Below, piece by piece: positions 56,166 through 63,679 of a stretch of DNA of 64,000 nucleotides (position 1 is its first letter; each line of letters begins with the position of its first letter). The notes under the pieces are model-generated. The model did not search any database, had not been told where the DNA came from, and worked only from the letters and a program-made list of their open reading frames with translations. The translations under genes and the position numbers were made by a program. Origin of the DNA: Sporosarcina jiandibaonis (GTDB lineage: Bacteria; Bacillota; Bacilli; Bacillales_A; Planococcaceae); assembly GCF_013184495.1 (NCBI RefSeq), contig NZ_JAAOIY010000001.1:62001-126000 (forward strand), in the 5' to 3' direction.

Positions 56166-57370
56166 AAAAAGTTTTTGAAGCAATTCATCTTTTAAAAGAC
56201 GAAAAGGATGAGCCGATATGTAGTTATATTTATGATCTTGATCATTTAAAGAAACATGTTGAATTCGTAACTCGTGCACTTCCACAAAACTGCCATATGT
56301 ATTATGCGATGAAAGCAAATTCAGAAGAACGAATTTTAAGGACAGTTCATCCTTATGTTAAAGGATTTGAAGTCGCTTCAATTGGTGAAGTAAAAAAAGC
56401 ACGTGCTGTAAACTCGAGTGTACCTATTATTTTTGGCGGACCTGGAAAAACGGATAAAGAATTAGCAAGTGCAATTTCAGAAAATGTCCAGCTTATTCAC
56501 GTTGAAAGTATCAATGAATTGAAGCGTCTTGCAATGATTGCAGAGTACCTTAATAAGAGGGTTTCCATATTACTTCGCGTTAACTTGCGCGGACCATTTC
56601 CATCAGCAACACTTCATATGGCAGGTAGACCTACACAATTTGGAATCGATGAAGCACAAATAGAGGAAGCAATCCAGTTAGCATTGTCATATCAATCACT
56701 TCAGCTTGAAGGCTTTCATTTCCACTCAATTTCAAATAACTTAGACAATACGGGTCATATTGAGCTTATAAGAATTTATTGTCAAAAAGCAAAACAATGG
56801 TCACGAAAATACAAGTTTCCACTTATATACATGAATGTTGGTGGAGGAATCGGGGTGAATTTTTCAAATCTTGAGCAGCAATTTAATTGGGAGCTTTTCA
56901 CAGGTGAACTACAGAAAATAATAGTTCAGGAGAATATGGGAAATGTTGTAATTATTTTTGAGTGCGGCCGCTTTTTAACATCTTCTTGCGGTTATTATGC
57001 TGTTGAAGTCATTGATATAAAAGAAACCCATGGTAAAACATTTGTTGTAGTATGCGGTGGTACCCAGCATTTTCGCCTTCCAGTATCATGGCAGCACAAT
57101 CATCCATTTGAACTGATGCCACTTGAAAGGTGGCATTATCCGTTTGAACGAAAAGCAGTTGTTAATGAAAAAGTTACAATGGTTGGGCAACTATGTACGC
57201 CGAAAGATGTTTTTGCAAAAGATGTATCAATTAATCAGCTCCGAATAGGAGATGTAATCGTTTTTCTATATGCAGGTGCATACGGCTGGTCCATTTCACA
57301 TCATGATTTTTTAAGCCATCCTCATCCACAGCATACGTTTTTAGAGACGGAAATTGAACTTAAAGTATAA
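56162..57370 (+). CDS. sbnH: Staphyloferrin B pathway: PLP decarboxylase SbnH
   Basis: 402 residues, fold-type III (alanine racemase/DAP decarboxylase-like). In S. aureus SbnH decarboxylates citryl-diaminopropionate, leaving the diaminoethane unit. The PLP Lys is in MYYAMKANSEERIL, the barrel His in GFHFHSISNNLDN, the phosphate site in MNVGGGIGVNFSN, and the ECGR and CTPKDVFAKD motifs close the active site. Last of the biosynthetic enzymes; sbnI follows 14 bases later. Confidence 0.93.
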   Translation: MKKVFEAIHLLKDEKDEPICSYIYDLDHLKKHVEFVTRALPQNCHMYYAMKANSEERILRTVHPYVKGFEVASIGEVKKARAVNSSVPIIFGGPGKTDKELASAISENVQLIHVESINELKRLAMIAEYLNKRVSILLRVNLRGPFPSATLHMAGRPTQFGIDEAQIEEAIQLALSYQSLQLEGFHFHSISNNLDNTGHIELIRIYCQKAKQWSRKYKFPLIYMNVGGGIGVNFSNLEQQFNWELFTGELQKIIVQENMGNVVIIFECGRFLTSSCGYYAVEVIDIKETHGKTFVVVCGGTQHFRLPVSWQHNHPFELMPLERWHYPFERKAVVNEKVTMVGQLCTPKDVFAKDVSINQLRIGDVIVFLYAGAYGWSISHHDFLSHPHPQHTFLETEIELKV

Positions 57371-57384
57371 AAGGGGGATTTCTT

Positions 57385-58143
57385 ATGAATAGTATTATCT
57401 CTTCACTGAAACTATTACCTATAGATTTGATCGAACTTCATGAAGATCATGAACCATCACGGCTTGAAAAAACGATCTTAAGTATTGAAAATGACCAATT
57501 TTTGCGTCATCCGATTATTGTAACGCGTTTATCAAATAACCGCTATTTAGTACTGGATGGTGTTCACCGCTTCATTAGTTTAAAAAAACTTGGATGCACA
57601 AAGGTCCCTGTTCAGGAAGTAACAAAAGGTGAGTTTACTTCTACAGCATGGGTTCATCTTGTCAGAAGAGGAAACTGGTATGAAGAACTCCTTCAAGACA
57701 CAAAACTTCCATGGGTAAAAGAGAAAAAAGAAGGAAGTCTCTTTGTAGAATTGGTAACAAACAAAAATGAACGACATTTTTTATATGAAAATGATATCGC
57801 ATCTCATTTATTAGAGTGCTGGCACACCATTGTTTCAAGTTATACAAAGCAGCATGATGTTACTAGAGTTCCGCAAGAATTAGAATTCATACCACAAACT
57901 GAAGAAGTGGTCATTACATATGGCACATTAGATTATGATTCAATTGCGCAATATGTGGTTGATGGGAAGAAACTGCCTGCGGGGGTAACGCGATTTCAAG
58001 TGAATGGACGGTTTTTAAACTTGCAGGTGCCGCTTGCATTATTAAAAGAAAGCAACCGACTTGAAGAATGGAATGAACTGCTGGTTAAATCTGAGCAATC
58101 GTTAAGATGTTATGAAGAAAAAGTGTATTTATGTGAGATGTAA
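57385..58143 (+). CDS. sbnI: SbnI: ParB-like free-serine kinase / regulator of the sbn operon
   Basis: 252 residues. The N-terminal ParB/sulfiredoxin-fold part has LLPIDLIELHEDHEPSRLEK, RHPIIVTRLSNNRYLVLDGV and HRFISLKKLGCTKVPVQEV, with the DGVHR nucleotide-binding motif. The C-terminal segment LPAGVTRFQVNGRFLNLQVP is shared with S. aureus SbnI. There SbnI makes O-phosphoserine for SbnA and also binds sbn DNA, with heme lowering that activity. Its presence shows that even the regulator/precursor gene of the pathway is conserved here. Confidence 0.92.
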   Translation: MNSIISSLKLLPIDLIELHEDHEPSRLEKTILSIENDQFLRHPIIVTRLSNNRYLVLDGVHRFISLKKLGCTKVPVQEVTKGEFTSTAWVHLVRRGNWYEELLQDTKLPWVKEKKEGSLFVELVTNKNERHFLYENDIASHLLECWHTIVSSYTKQHDVTRVPQELEFIPQTEEVVITYGTLDYDSIAQYVVDGKKLPAGVTRFQVNGRFLNLQVPLALLKESNRLEEWNELLVKSEQSLRCYEEKVYLCEM

Positions 58144-58169
58144 GAATTGTAAAGGGGAAAATTGGTTTG

Positions 58170-58370
58170 GTGCAAAAGTTTCAAGGCAATTGCAATGAAT
58201 CTCTAAATCTTGGAAGTAAAGGCACGCAATATGCAGCATGACTGTATGGAACTGTCTTTACGAGCAATGAAAATCATCAGATTCCTCGGCATACTCGTAA
58301 GATTGTGAGCGATCCTTTTCGACGGGAATTATACAATCTTAGTAGTTCGTTGAAAAATGAGGTTGACAAT
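58170..58370 (+). pseudogene. Degenerate reading frame after sbnI
   Basis: From GTG 58170 the frame gives 23 codons (QKFQGNCNESLNLGSKGTQY) to an in-frame TGA at 58239, then continues in the same frame with coding-like sequence VFTSNENHQIPRHTRKIVSD and PFRRELYNLSSS before running into the riboswitch promoter. It could be a gene with a point nonsense mutation whose 3' end was lost. I do not recognise the family; it may be chance. Confidence 0.3.
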
Positions 58371-58391
58371 TTCTTTTTTTCTGTCTATACT
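58363..58391 (+). promoter_or_regulatory. Sigma-A promoter of the SAM riboswitch transcript
   Basis: TTGACA (58363-58368), 17-bp spacer, TATACT (58386-58391), about 53 bases before P1 of the riboswitch. Confidence 0.9.
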
Positions 58392-58443
58392 AACTTTCAA
58401 TCAATTGAATTTTTGAAATGATTTATTTGTTACAACTACATAT

Positions 58444-58601
58444 ATCTCTTATGAAGAGTGGCGGAGGGAATAGGCCCGAAGAAGCCCGGCAACCGACAGA
58501 TGAATTAATCTGAAAAGGTGCTACATCCTACAGGCGCGTTATGAACCTGGAAGATAAGAGGAGGAATTTTTCACCCCTCTTCTTTATGAAGAGGGGTTTT
58601 T
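58444..58601 (+). promoter_or_regulatory. SAM-I (S-box) riboswitch with intrinsic terminator
   Basis: P1 is CTCTTAT (58446-58452) with ATAAGAG (58554-58560). In between are the conserved AGAGTGGCGGAGGGA, TAGGCCCGAAGAAGCCCGGC, AACC, GGTGCTACATCC and CAGGC...GAACCTGGAAGAT blocks. The terminator CACCCCTCTTC / GAAGAGGGGTT with T5 is at 58572-58601. ATAAGAGG can alternatively pair with CCTCTTCTTTAT, giving the SAM-free antiterminator. All parts of an OFF switch look intact. The next large gene is an acyl-CoA synthetase 260 bases on. Confidence 0.95.
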
Positions 58602-58718
58602 ATATGAATCGGATTTACAACATTAAAAATCCGAGTATACATATAGGGAAGTCTATCAATTGGATAAAATGGATTGAAATGAATTTCAATATAAAAATCA
58701 GATGAGGAGGAAATCAAA

Positions 58719-58805
58719 TTGAGAAAATGGATTGCATTCACCGGAACTAAGCGCAAATGTCAATTGAGACAGCAAGACCTCGAGACCGGGGAGATTCATT
58801 TCTAG
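58719..58805 (+). other. Possible 28-codon peptide behind the SAM riboswitch
   Basis: TTG 58719 has an excellent GAGGAGG at 8 bases and reads RKWIAFTGTKRKCQLRQQDL then ETGEIHF to TAG. Another short frame (ATG 58604 to TGA 58705, 33 codons) starts just after the terminator, and its ribosome site GAGGGG is part of the terminator stem. Neither is recognised. They may be leader peptides, or the beginning of a deleted methionine-related gene. Confidence 0.35.
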
Positions 58806-58862
58806 CAGCAAAAAGGTTGAAATTTTGGATGGCTTACATAATGAAAAGGTGGTTGATTAAAC

Positions 58863-60566
58863 ATGGCAAACGAAGAAGTGATCTACCCATATGAAGGAAA
58901 TTATAATATAACAGCTGAACTGCCTGTAAAAGAAGATTTTTCATGGCAAGCAATTGAATCAACCTTCAGTTGGTCTGACACTGGCAAAGTGAATATGGCT
59001 TATGAATGTGTGGATCGCCATGTTGCGGAAGGTTTCGGAGACAAAGTTGCACTTCATTACTTTGGAGAAGATGAAGAATATACGTTAACGTATCGCGAAT
59101 TGAAAGAGAAATCGGATCTATGGGCGACCGTTCTGAAAAAGCAAGGGGTTAAAAAAGGAGATTTCGTCTTTGTCTTTTTACCGAAGCATCCTGATTGTCA
59201 TATCGCAATGCTTGCTGCAATTAAAATTGGCGCTGTTGTCGGACCGCTATTTGAAGCGTTTATGGAAGATGCGGTGAAAGAGCGGATTGCAGATTGTGAA
59301 GGGACTTATTTAATCGCTTCGCCGGAATTAATAAAACGTGTGCCGCGTGCAGAATTACCATCATTAAAAACAGTTTGGATTACAGCGGAGCCTGAACAAT
59401 GCGAGGGCGATGAGATTTCCTTATATGCAGAGGCACGGGCGATCGAAGCTGAAGCAGACATCATTGAGTGGGTGGATTTAGAACATGGGCTTAACATCCA
59501 TTATACGAGCGGTTCAACAGGCCGCCCAAAAGGCATCATCCACGCACATCGAGCGATGATTCAGCAATACATTACAGGCAGATGGGTGTTGGATTTAAAA
59601 GAAGATGATGTCTATTGGTGCACAGCCCATCCAGGTTGGGTGACAGGAACGGTATATGGTGTTTTCGCGCCGCTCCTCAACCGGACGACAATCGTCATTC
59701 ACGGCGGGCGATTCAATGCCGATGAATGGTACTCCGTTTTAGAAAAATCGGGAGTCACGGTTTGGTATAGCGCGCCGACTGCATTCAGAATGTTGATGGC
59801 GGAAGACGACGAAAAGTTAACGGACTATGATTTATCTAACATTCGCCACATTTTAAGCGTGGGCGAACCGTTAAATCCAGAAGTGATTCGTTGGGGAATT
59901 AAAACATTATCCAATCGAATCCATGATACTTGGTGGATGACAGAGACAGGGGCCCAACTCATTGTTAATTTGCCATCGGAGATAATTATCCCCGGCTCGA
60001 TGGGAAGACCTTTTCCAGGCATTGAAGCGGCAATCCTAGATGATGATGGTGAGCAACTTCCTTCTGGTGAAGTAGGGCATTTAGCGTTAAAAGCAAATTG
60101 GCCTGCCATCATGCACGAAGTGTGGAAAGATCCTGCCAAATATTCGACGTATTTCCCATTTGAAGGTTGGTATGTATCGGGGGATTTAGCGACGATTGAC
60201 GATAATGGCTACATCTTCTTCCAAGGCAGGAGCGACGATATGATCAATTCTTCAGGTGAACGGATTGGCCCATTTGAAGTGGAAAGTAAATTAATTGAAC
60301 ATCCAGCCGTTGCGGAAGTCGGCGTAATTGGAAAACCGGACGCGGTGAGAGGCGAGATTGTGAAGGCGTTTATTGTCCTCAGGAATGGCTATGAAGCAAA
60401 TGATGCATTACTGCAAGAACTTCGTCAATTTGTCCGAGGCGGGCTCGCAGCACATGCAGCGCCAAGAGAAATTGAATTTCTTGAAGAACTGCCTAAAACG
60501 CCGATCAGCGGAAAAATCCTTCGCCGTGAATTAAAGGCCAGAGAACTTCAAAAAGTTGGCGTTTAG
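58863..60566 (+). CDS. AMP-forming acetyl/acyl-CoA synthetase (AcsA-like)
   Basis: 567 residues, ANL superfamily, close to B. subtilis AcsA in layout. It has FSWSDTGKVNMAYECVDRH at the N-terminus, the P-loop HYTSGSTGRPKGIIHAHRAM, the acyl-pocket stretch DVYWCTAHPGWVTGTVYG, DTWWMTETGAQ, WYVSGDLATIDDNGYIFFQG, SSGERIGPFEVESKLIEHPA, and the adenylation Lys near LPKTPISGKILRR. Makes acyl-CoA from acetate or a short acid with ATP. ACS proper usually has KTRSGK; KTPISGK is a small variation. GGTGG-type site upstream. No own promoter is evident, so it probably reads from the SAM-riboswitch promoter. Confidence 0.88.
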   Translation: MANEEVIYPYEGNYNITAELPVKEDFSWQAIESTFSWSDTGKVNMAYECVDRHVAEGFGDKVALHYFGEDEEYTLTYRELKEKSDLWATVLKKQGVKKGDFVFVFLPKHPDCHIAMLAAIKIGAVVGPLFEAFMEDAVKERIADCEGTYLIASPELIKRVPRAELPSLKTVWITAEPEQCEGDEISLYAEARAIEAEADIIEWVDLEHGLNIHYTSGSTGRPKGIIHAHRAMIQQYITGRWVLDLKEDDVYWCTAHPGWVTGTVYGVFAPLLNRTTIVIHGGRFNADEWYSVLEKSGVTVWYSAPTAFRMLMAEDDEKLTDYDLSNIRHILSVGEPLNPEVIRWGIKTLSNRIHDTWWMTETGAQLIVNLPSEIIIPGSMGRPFPGIEAAILDDDGEQLPSGEVGHLALKANWPAIMHEVWKDPAKYSTYFPFEGWYVSGDLATIDDNGYIFFQGRSDDMINSSGERIGPFEVESKLIEHPAVAEVGVIGKPDAVRGEIVKAFIVLRNGYEANDALLQELRQFVRGGLAAHAAPREIEFLEELPKTPISGKILRRELKARELQKVGV

Positions 60567-60704
60567 TCTGTTGATTATATAAAGGAGTTGAATAATGCGA
60601 TAAACACCAAAGTAGATTTTTGTTTAACCATTTATTAATTGGTAGCGCTAGATTTAGTGGAAATCAACAGTGTTTGGATAAAAAATTATTAGGAGGAAAT
60701 TATC

Positions 60705-61382
60705 ATGAGTAAAGAAGTATTAGTAGCGAGTAAAGAGGCATTGTATCAAAAATCATATTTTAACCGTCTTGGTGAATTAAGTAAACTGGCCCCAGATGCT
60801 TTCAAAGCGTTTGTGCAGTTTGACAAGCTTGCTTTATCAGAAGGAAAGCTATCGACAAAGTTGAAAGAATTGATTGCCATTGCTGTTGCGCATACGACAG
60901 GTTGTCCTTATTGTATTGATGTTCATGTGAAAGCAGGAAAAGCAGAAGGCGTAACAAAAGAAGAATTGTCTGAAGCGATTCTTGTTGCAACTGCATTAAA
61001 AGCAGGATCTGCACTTGCACACGGCGTGAATGCATTAAATGCATACGATGAAACTGAAGATGAGGAATTATATAAAGCATCTTATTTCAATAGATTAAAA
61101 GAATTTTCAGCGCTGAATGGGGATGCATTTAAAGCATTTGTTGATTTTGACGGGCAATCATTGAAAGAAAATATTTTAAGTGTAAGAGAGAAAGAACTAA
61201 TCGCAGTTGCAGTTGCGCATACAACGGGATGCCCGTATTGTATCGATATTCATACGAAGGCTGCAAAGAAGGCGGGCGTTACGAAAGAAGAACTGGCGGA
61301 GTCGATTTTTGTCGCAACTGCATTAAAAGCTGGTTCAGCTCTGGCTCATAGTGTAAATGCATTAAATGCATTTGATTCATAA
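60705..61382 (+). CDS. Tandem two-domain carboxymuconolactone decarboxylase/AhpD-like protein
   Basis: 225 residues made of two near-identical AhpD-like domains (about 1-112 and 113-225). Each has the redox motif: TGCPYCIDVHVKAGK and TGCPYCIDIHTKAAK (Cys-x-x-Cys-x-x-x-His), preceded by KELIAIAVAHT / KELIAVAVAHT with the conserved Glu, and followed by EELSEAILVATALKAGSALA / EELAESIFVATALKAGSALA. In AhpD these residues support thiol peroxidase or disulfide-reductase activity. AGGAGG precedes the ATG. It lies 138 bases after the acyl-CoA synthetase, without a terminator between. Confidence 0.9.
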   Translation: MSKEVLVASKEALYQKSYFNRLGELSKLAPDAFKAFVQFDKLALSEGKLSTKLKELIAIAVAHTTGCPYCIDVHVKAGKAEGVTKEELSEAILVATALKAGSALAHGVNALNAYDETEDEELYKASYFNRLKEFSALNGDAFKAFVDFDGQSLKENILSVREKELIAVAVAHTTGCPYCIDIHTKAAKKAGVTKEELAESIFVATALKAGSALAHSVNALNAFDS

Positions 61383-61495
61383 AATAGATTCTTAGATTCA
61401 AGGTCCTTGTTGTTTCATTGCTTTATAAACGGAAAGAATAGAATCGGTTTATAACACTTAGCAAGAGCCAGGTTCTAGAAATCAATTAAACACAT

Positions 61496-61540
61496 AAAAA
61501 CCGTTTCCAAAACTAGAAATTAGTTCTGGAAACGGTTTTT
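61496..61540. terminator. Terminator after the AhpD-like gene, palindromic copy A
   Basis: AAAACCGTTTCC / GGAAACGGTTTT with an extended upper stem ACTA / TAGT and T5. It is followed on the + strand by GATTACCTTTTATCA, shared with copy B at 62731. The remaining gap (61383-61495) has no gene. Confidence 0.85.
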
Positions 61541-61563
61541 GATTACCTTTTATCAATGCATGT

Positions 61564-61731
61564 TTAGTACGGTCGCCAATAAATTAAATGACTTGAACGA
61601 GTAAGACCAAGAAGACGACGGCGATCCGTTTGGATAAAGTAGTTTCCGAGACGGATGGCTAAGTCGCCGATACCGCCGATTATTCCTGCCAAACCCGTGA
61701 TGAGTTCTGATTTGGAAGCAGGGGAGCAGCA
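61564..61731 (-). pseudogene. Minus-strand gene remnant, C-terminal 55 codons
   Basis: Between stops, the minus strand reads SKSELITGLAGIIGGIGDLA, then IRLGNYFIQTDRRRLLGLTR and SSHLIYWRPY. It has protein-like composition (a hydrophobic Gly-rich helix, then a basic segment, then an aromatic end) but no ATG, and only a TTG without a ribosome site. Its stop is 24 bases from the terminator, which on this strand also ends in T. It looks like the 3' end of a lost gene; no family is recognised. Confidence 0.35.
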
Positions 61732-61918
61732 CTATACGAGCGTTGGCTTAATAATAAGCAACATAATACAAACCTTTTTCTTTCTCTGTATAATTTATTT
61801 TTGGGGACAGCCCAAATTGATATGTTTTGTGAAATTCGTTACAATTATATATGTAAATGCTTCAAAAAAATTCTAGTTGACTAGTAATTTTGGGTATAAA
61901 TTTGGGAGGGTTATGATT

Positions 61919-62674
61919 ATGTTATTACAAGATAAAGTCGCCTTAATTACAGGCGCTGCGTCAGGACTAGGTAGAGCACAAGCAATTGAATATGTAAATG
62001 AAGGTGCTAAGGTTATCATTAGTGATGTGAATGCGCTAGGGTTATCTGAAACAGAAAAACTAATTAAAGATAATAATGGAACCGTACTTAGTATTGTTGC
62101 TGATGTTTCTAAAAAAGAAGATGTTCAAATGATGATTGAAAAATCCTTGGAAGTATTTGGTACAGTTGATATTTGTGTGAATAATGCGGCTGTTTTGGCA
62201 GATTTTAAAGCGTCTCTTGATATTACTGAAGTAGAATGGGACCTAATCATGAATGTAAACGTTAAAGGAGTCTATTTACTTACGAATGAGATTTTGCCTC
62301 ATATGTTGAAAAAAGGGAAGGGAACATTCATTAATGTCGCTTCAATTGGAGGAACAATTGCTGGTGTTGGAGACGCAGCATATATTACTTCTAAACACGC
62401 AGTTGTTGGGTACACGAAACAGCTAACTTTCAATTATGCTAAAGACGGAATTCGCGCTGTTGCACTTTGTCCAGGAATAATCGATACGCCTATGGTCCAA
62501 TATGCAATTGAACAAAACCGTCCTGAAGTTGTTCGACAAATAGATTCTATTCCATCTGGACATATCGGTCGCGCTGAAGAAGTTGCCTATTTTTCGGCAT
62601 ATTTAGCAAGTGAAAAAGCAAATCATATTAACGGTGTCGAAATGAAAATTGATGGTGGACAATCCATTTCATAA
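61919..62674 (+). CDS. SDR family oxidoreductase
   Basis: 251 residues from ATG 61919, with GGGAGGG 8 bases upstream; ATG 61913 would be only 2 bases away. Classical short-chain dehydrogenase: the cofactor motif TGAASGLGRA, the structural NNAA, the catalytic Ser in NVASIGG, and the Tyr-Lys pair in AAYITSKHAV; PGIIDTPM and the final NGVEMKIDGGQSIS are typical. Probably NAD(H)-dependent, since DVNALG follows beta 2. Substrate unknown. A single gene with its own terminator. Confidence 0.9.
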   Translation: MLLQDKVALITGAASGLGRAQAIEYVNEGAKVIISDVNALGLSETEKLIKDNNGTVLSIVADVSKKEDVQMMIEKSLEVFGTVDICVNNAAVLADFKASLDITEVEWDLIMNVNVKGVYLLTNEILPHMLKKGKGTFINVASIGGTIAGVGDAAYITSKHAVVGYTKQLTFNYAKDGIRAVALCPGIIDTPMVQYAIEQNRPEVVRQIDSIPSGHIGRAEEVAYFSAYLASEKANHINGVEMKIDGGQSIS

Positions 62675-62730
62675 TTAAATAAGTGCTGAAAAATAATTAT
62701 TTTGAAAGGTACAGCTAATTTTTTCAGAGA

Positions 62731-62775
62731 AAAAACCGTATCTAAAACTAATTACTAGTTTTGGATACGGTTTTT
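62731..62775. terminator. Terminator after the SDR gene, palindromic copy B
   Basis: AAAACCGTATC / GATACGGTTTT outer stem with ACTA / TAGT inside, T5. Aligned with copy A it is the same element with a few compensated changes (TTTCC to TATCT), and the following GAATTACCTTTTATCA is also shared. A short minus-strand frame (62779-62856) ends beside it. Confidence 0.88.
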
Positions 62776-62934
62776 GAATTACCTTTTATCAGCCGCATGA
62801 GCCGCAAATTGAAGGGGCCTTAAATCATGGTAGTTTGCCTTTTTGAAACTAAATTCGTGCAATTTTTGTCCTATTCATGTTAAATTAAACATAGATTTTG
62901 TCGAAAATCGTTAAGAAGGAGTGGATAACAACTT

Positions 62935-63585
62935 GTGAAGAAACTACTGAAATTATTGCTGTTATTCCTCTTTGCATTTGTCGTCTATCAATCTTATTTA
63001 TTCATAAAGGGAAACCCTGGATTAACGGACCAGTTTGAATACGAAATAAATGTAGAGACTCTACCAACCGAACTGCACCCCATTGTAGCTGAGAAAGTAG
63101 AGATTTTAAAAGAAAAAACAGCAGAAAAAAAGATTACAATCCTGATCACAGATGATTACCGTTCTTATGAGGAGCAAGACAAGCTTTATGATAAGGGCAG
63201 AAGAACTCCTGGAAAAGTAGTTACTCATTCGGAGGGAGGCGAATCCTATCACAACTTTGGCCTTGCAGTCGATTTTGCTCTTCAGCTTGAGAATGGTAAT
63301 GTGATTTGGGATATTGAATATGATGGGAACGGAAATGGTCAATCAGACTGGTTTGAGGTTGCAGAAATTGCAAAGGAGCTGGGCTTTCAATGGGGAGGAG
63401 ACTGGCGCGGCTTTAAAGATTATCCTCATCTTCAGATGGATTTCGGCTTAACCATTGACGATTTGCAAGAAGGAAAACGTCCCAAAATAACTCAGCTAAT
63501 ATCAGAGGACACAGAAAAACGTTCGGTTTTTGTCGTCTTTTTTAATCTTAGGAACTATGTTCCAATCTTCAATAATAAGTTTTGA
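62935..63585 (+). CDS. CwlK-like M15 peptidoglycan peptidase (L-Ala-D-Glu endopeptidase or D,D-carboxypeptidase type)
   Basis: 216 residues from GTG 62935 (AAGGAGTGG upstream). The N-terminal anchor or signal KKLLKLLLLFLFAFVVYQSY is followed by the peptidase M15 domain. Zinc ligands are in GGESYHNFGLAVDFAL (SxHxxGxAxD) and KDYPHLQM, with GGDWRGF near the active site. Cuts peptide stems of cell wall. The end beyond the domain (SVFVVFFNLRNYVPIFNNKF) is a hydrophobic tail that CwlK proteins as I know them lack; it may come from a shifted 3' end. Confidence 0.87.
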   Translation: MKKLLKLLLLFLFAFVVYQSYLFIKGNPGLTDQFEYEINVETLPTELHPIVAEKVEILKEKTAEKKITILITDDYRSYEEQDKLYDKGRRTPGKVVTHSEGGESYHNFGLAVDFALQLENGNVIWDIEYDGNGNGQSDWFEVAEIAKELGFQWGGDWRGFKDYPHLQMDFGLTIDDLQEGKRPKITQLISEDTEKRSVFVVFFNLRNYVPIFNNKF

Positions 63586-63653
63586 TATTCTTTTAATCGA
63601 TACTTTTACTAGACTTCTTTGACGAACGTAAACGAACCAGGAATAGTAGTGAT

Positions 63654-63679
63654 GAACGCTCAAAATGGGCGTTCTTTTT
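63654..63679 (+). terminator. Terminator downstream of the peptidase
   Basis: GAACGCTC / GGGCGTTC stem with loop AAAAT and T5. Confidence 0.85.

Noticed and set aside
61655-61876. 73-codon frame upstream of the SDR gene
   Set aside because: Overlaps the minus-strand remnant and the SDR leader, shows no ribosome site and low-complexity hydrophobic content.
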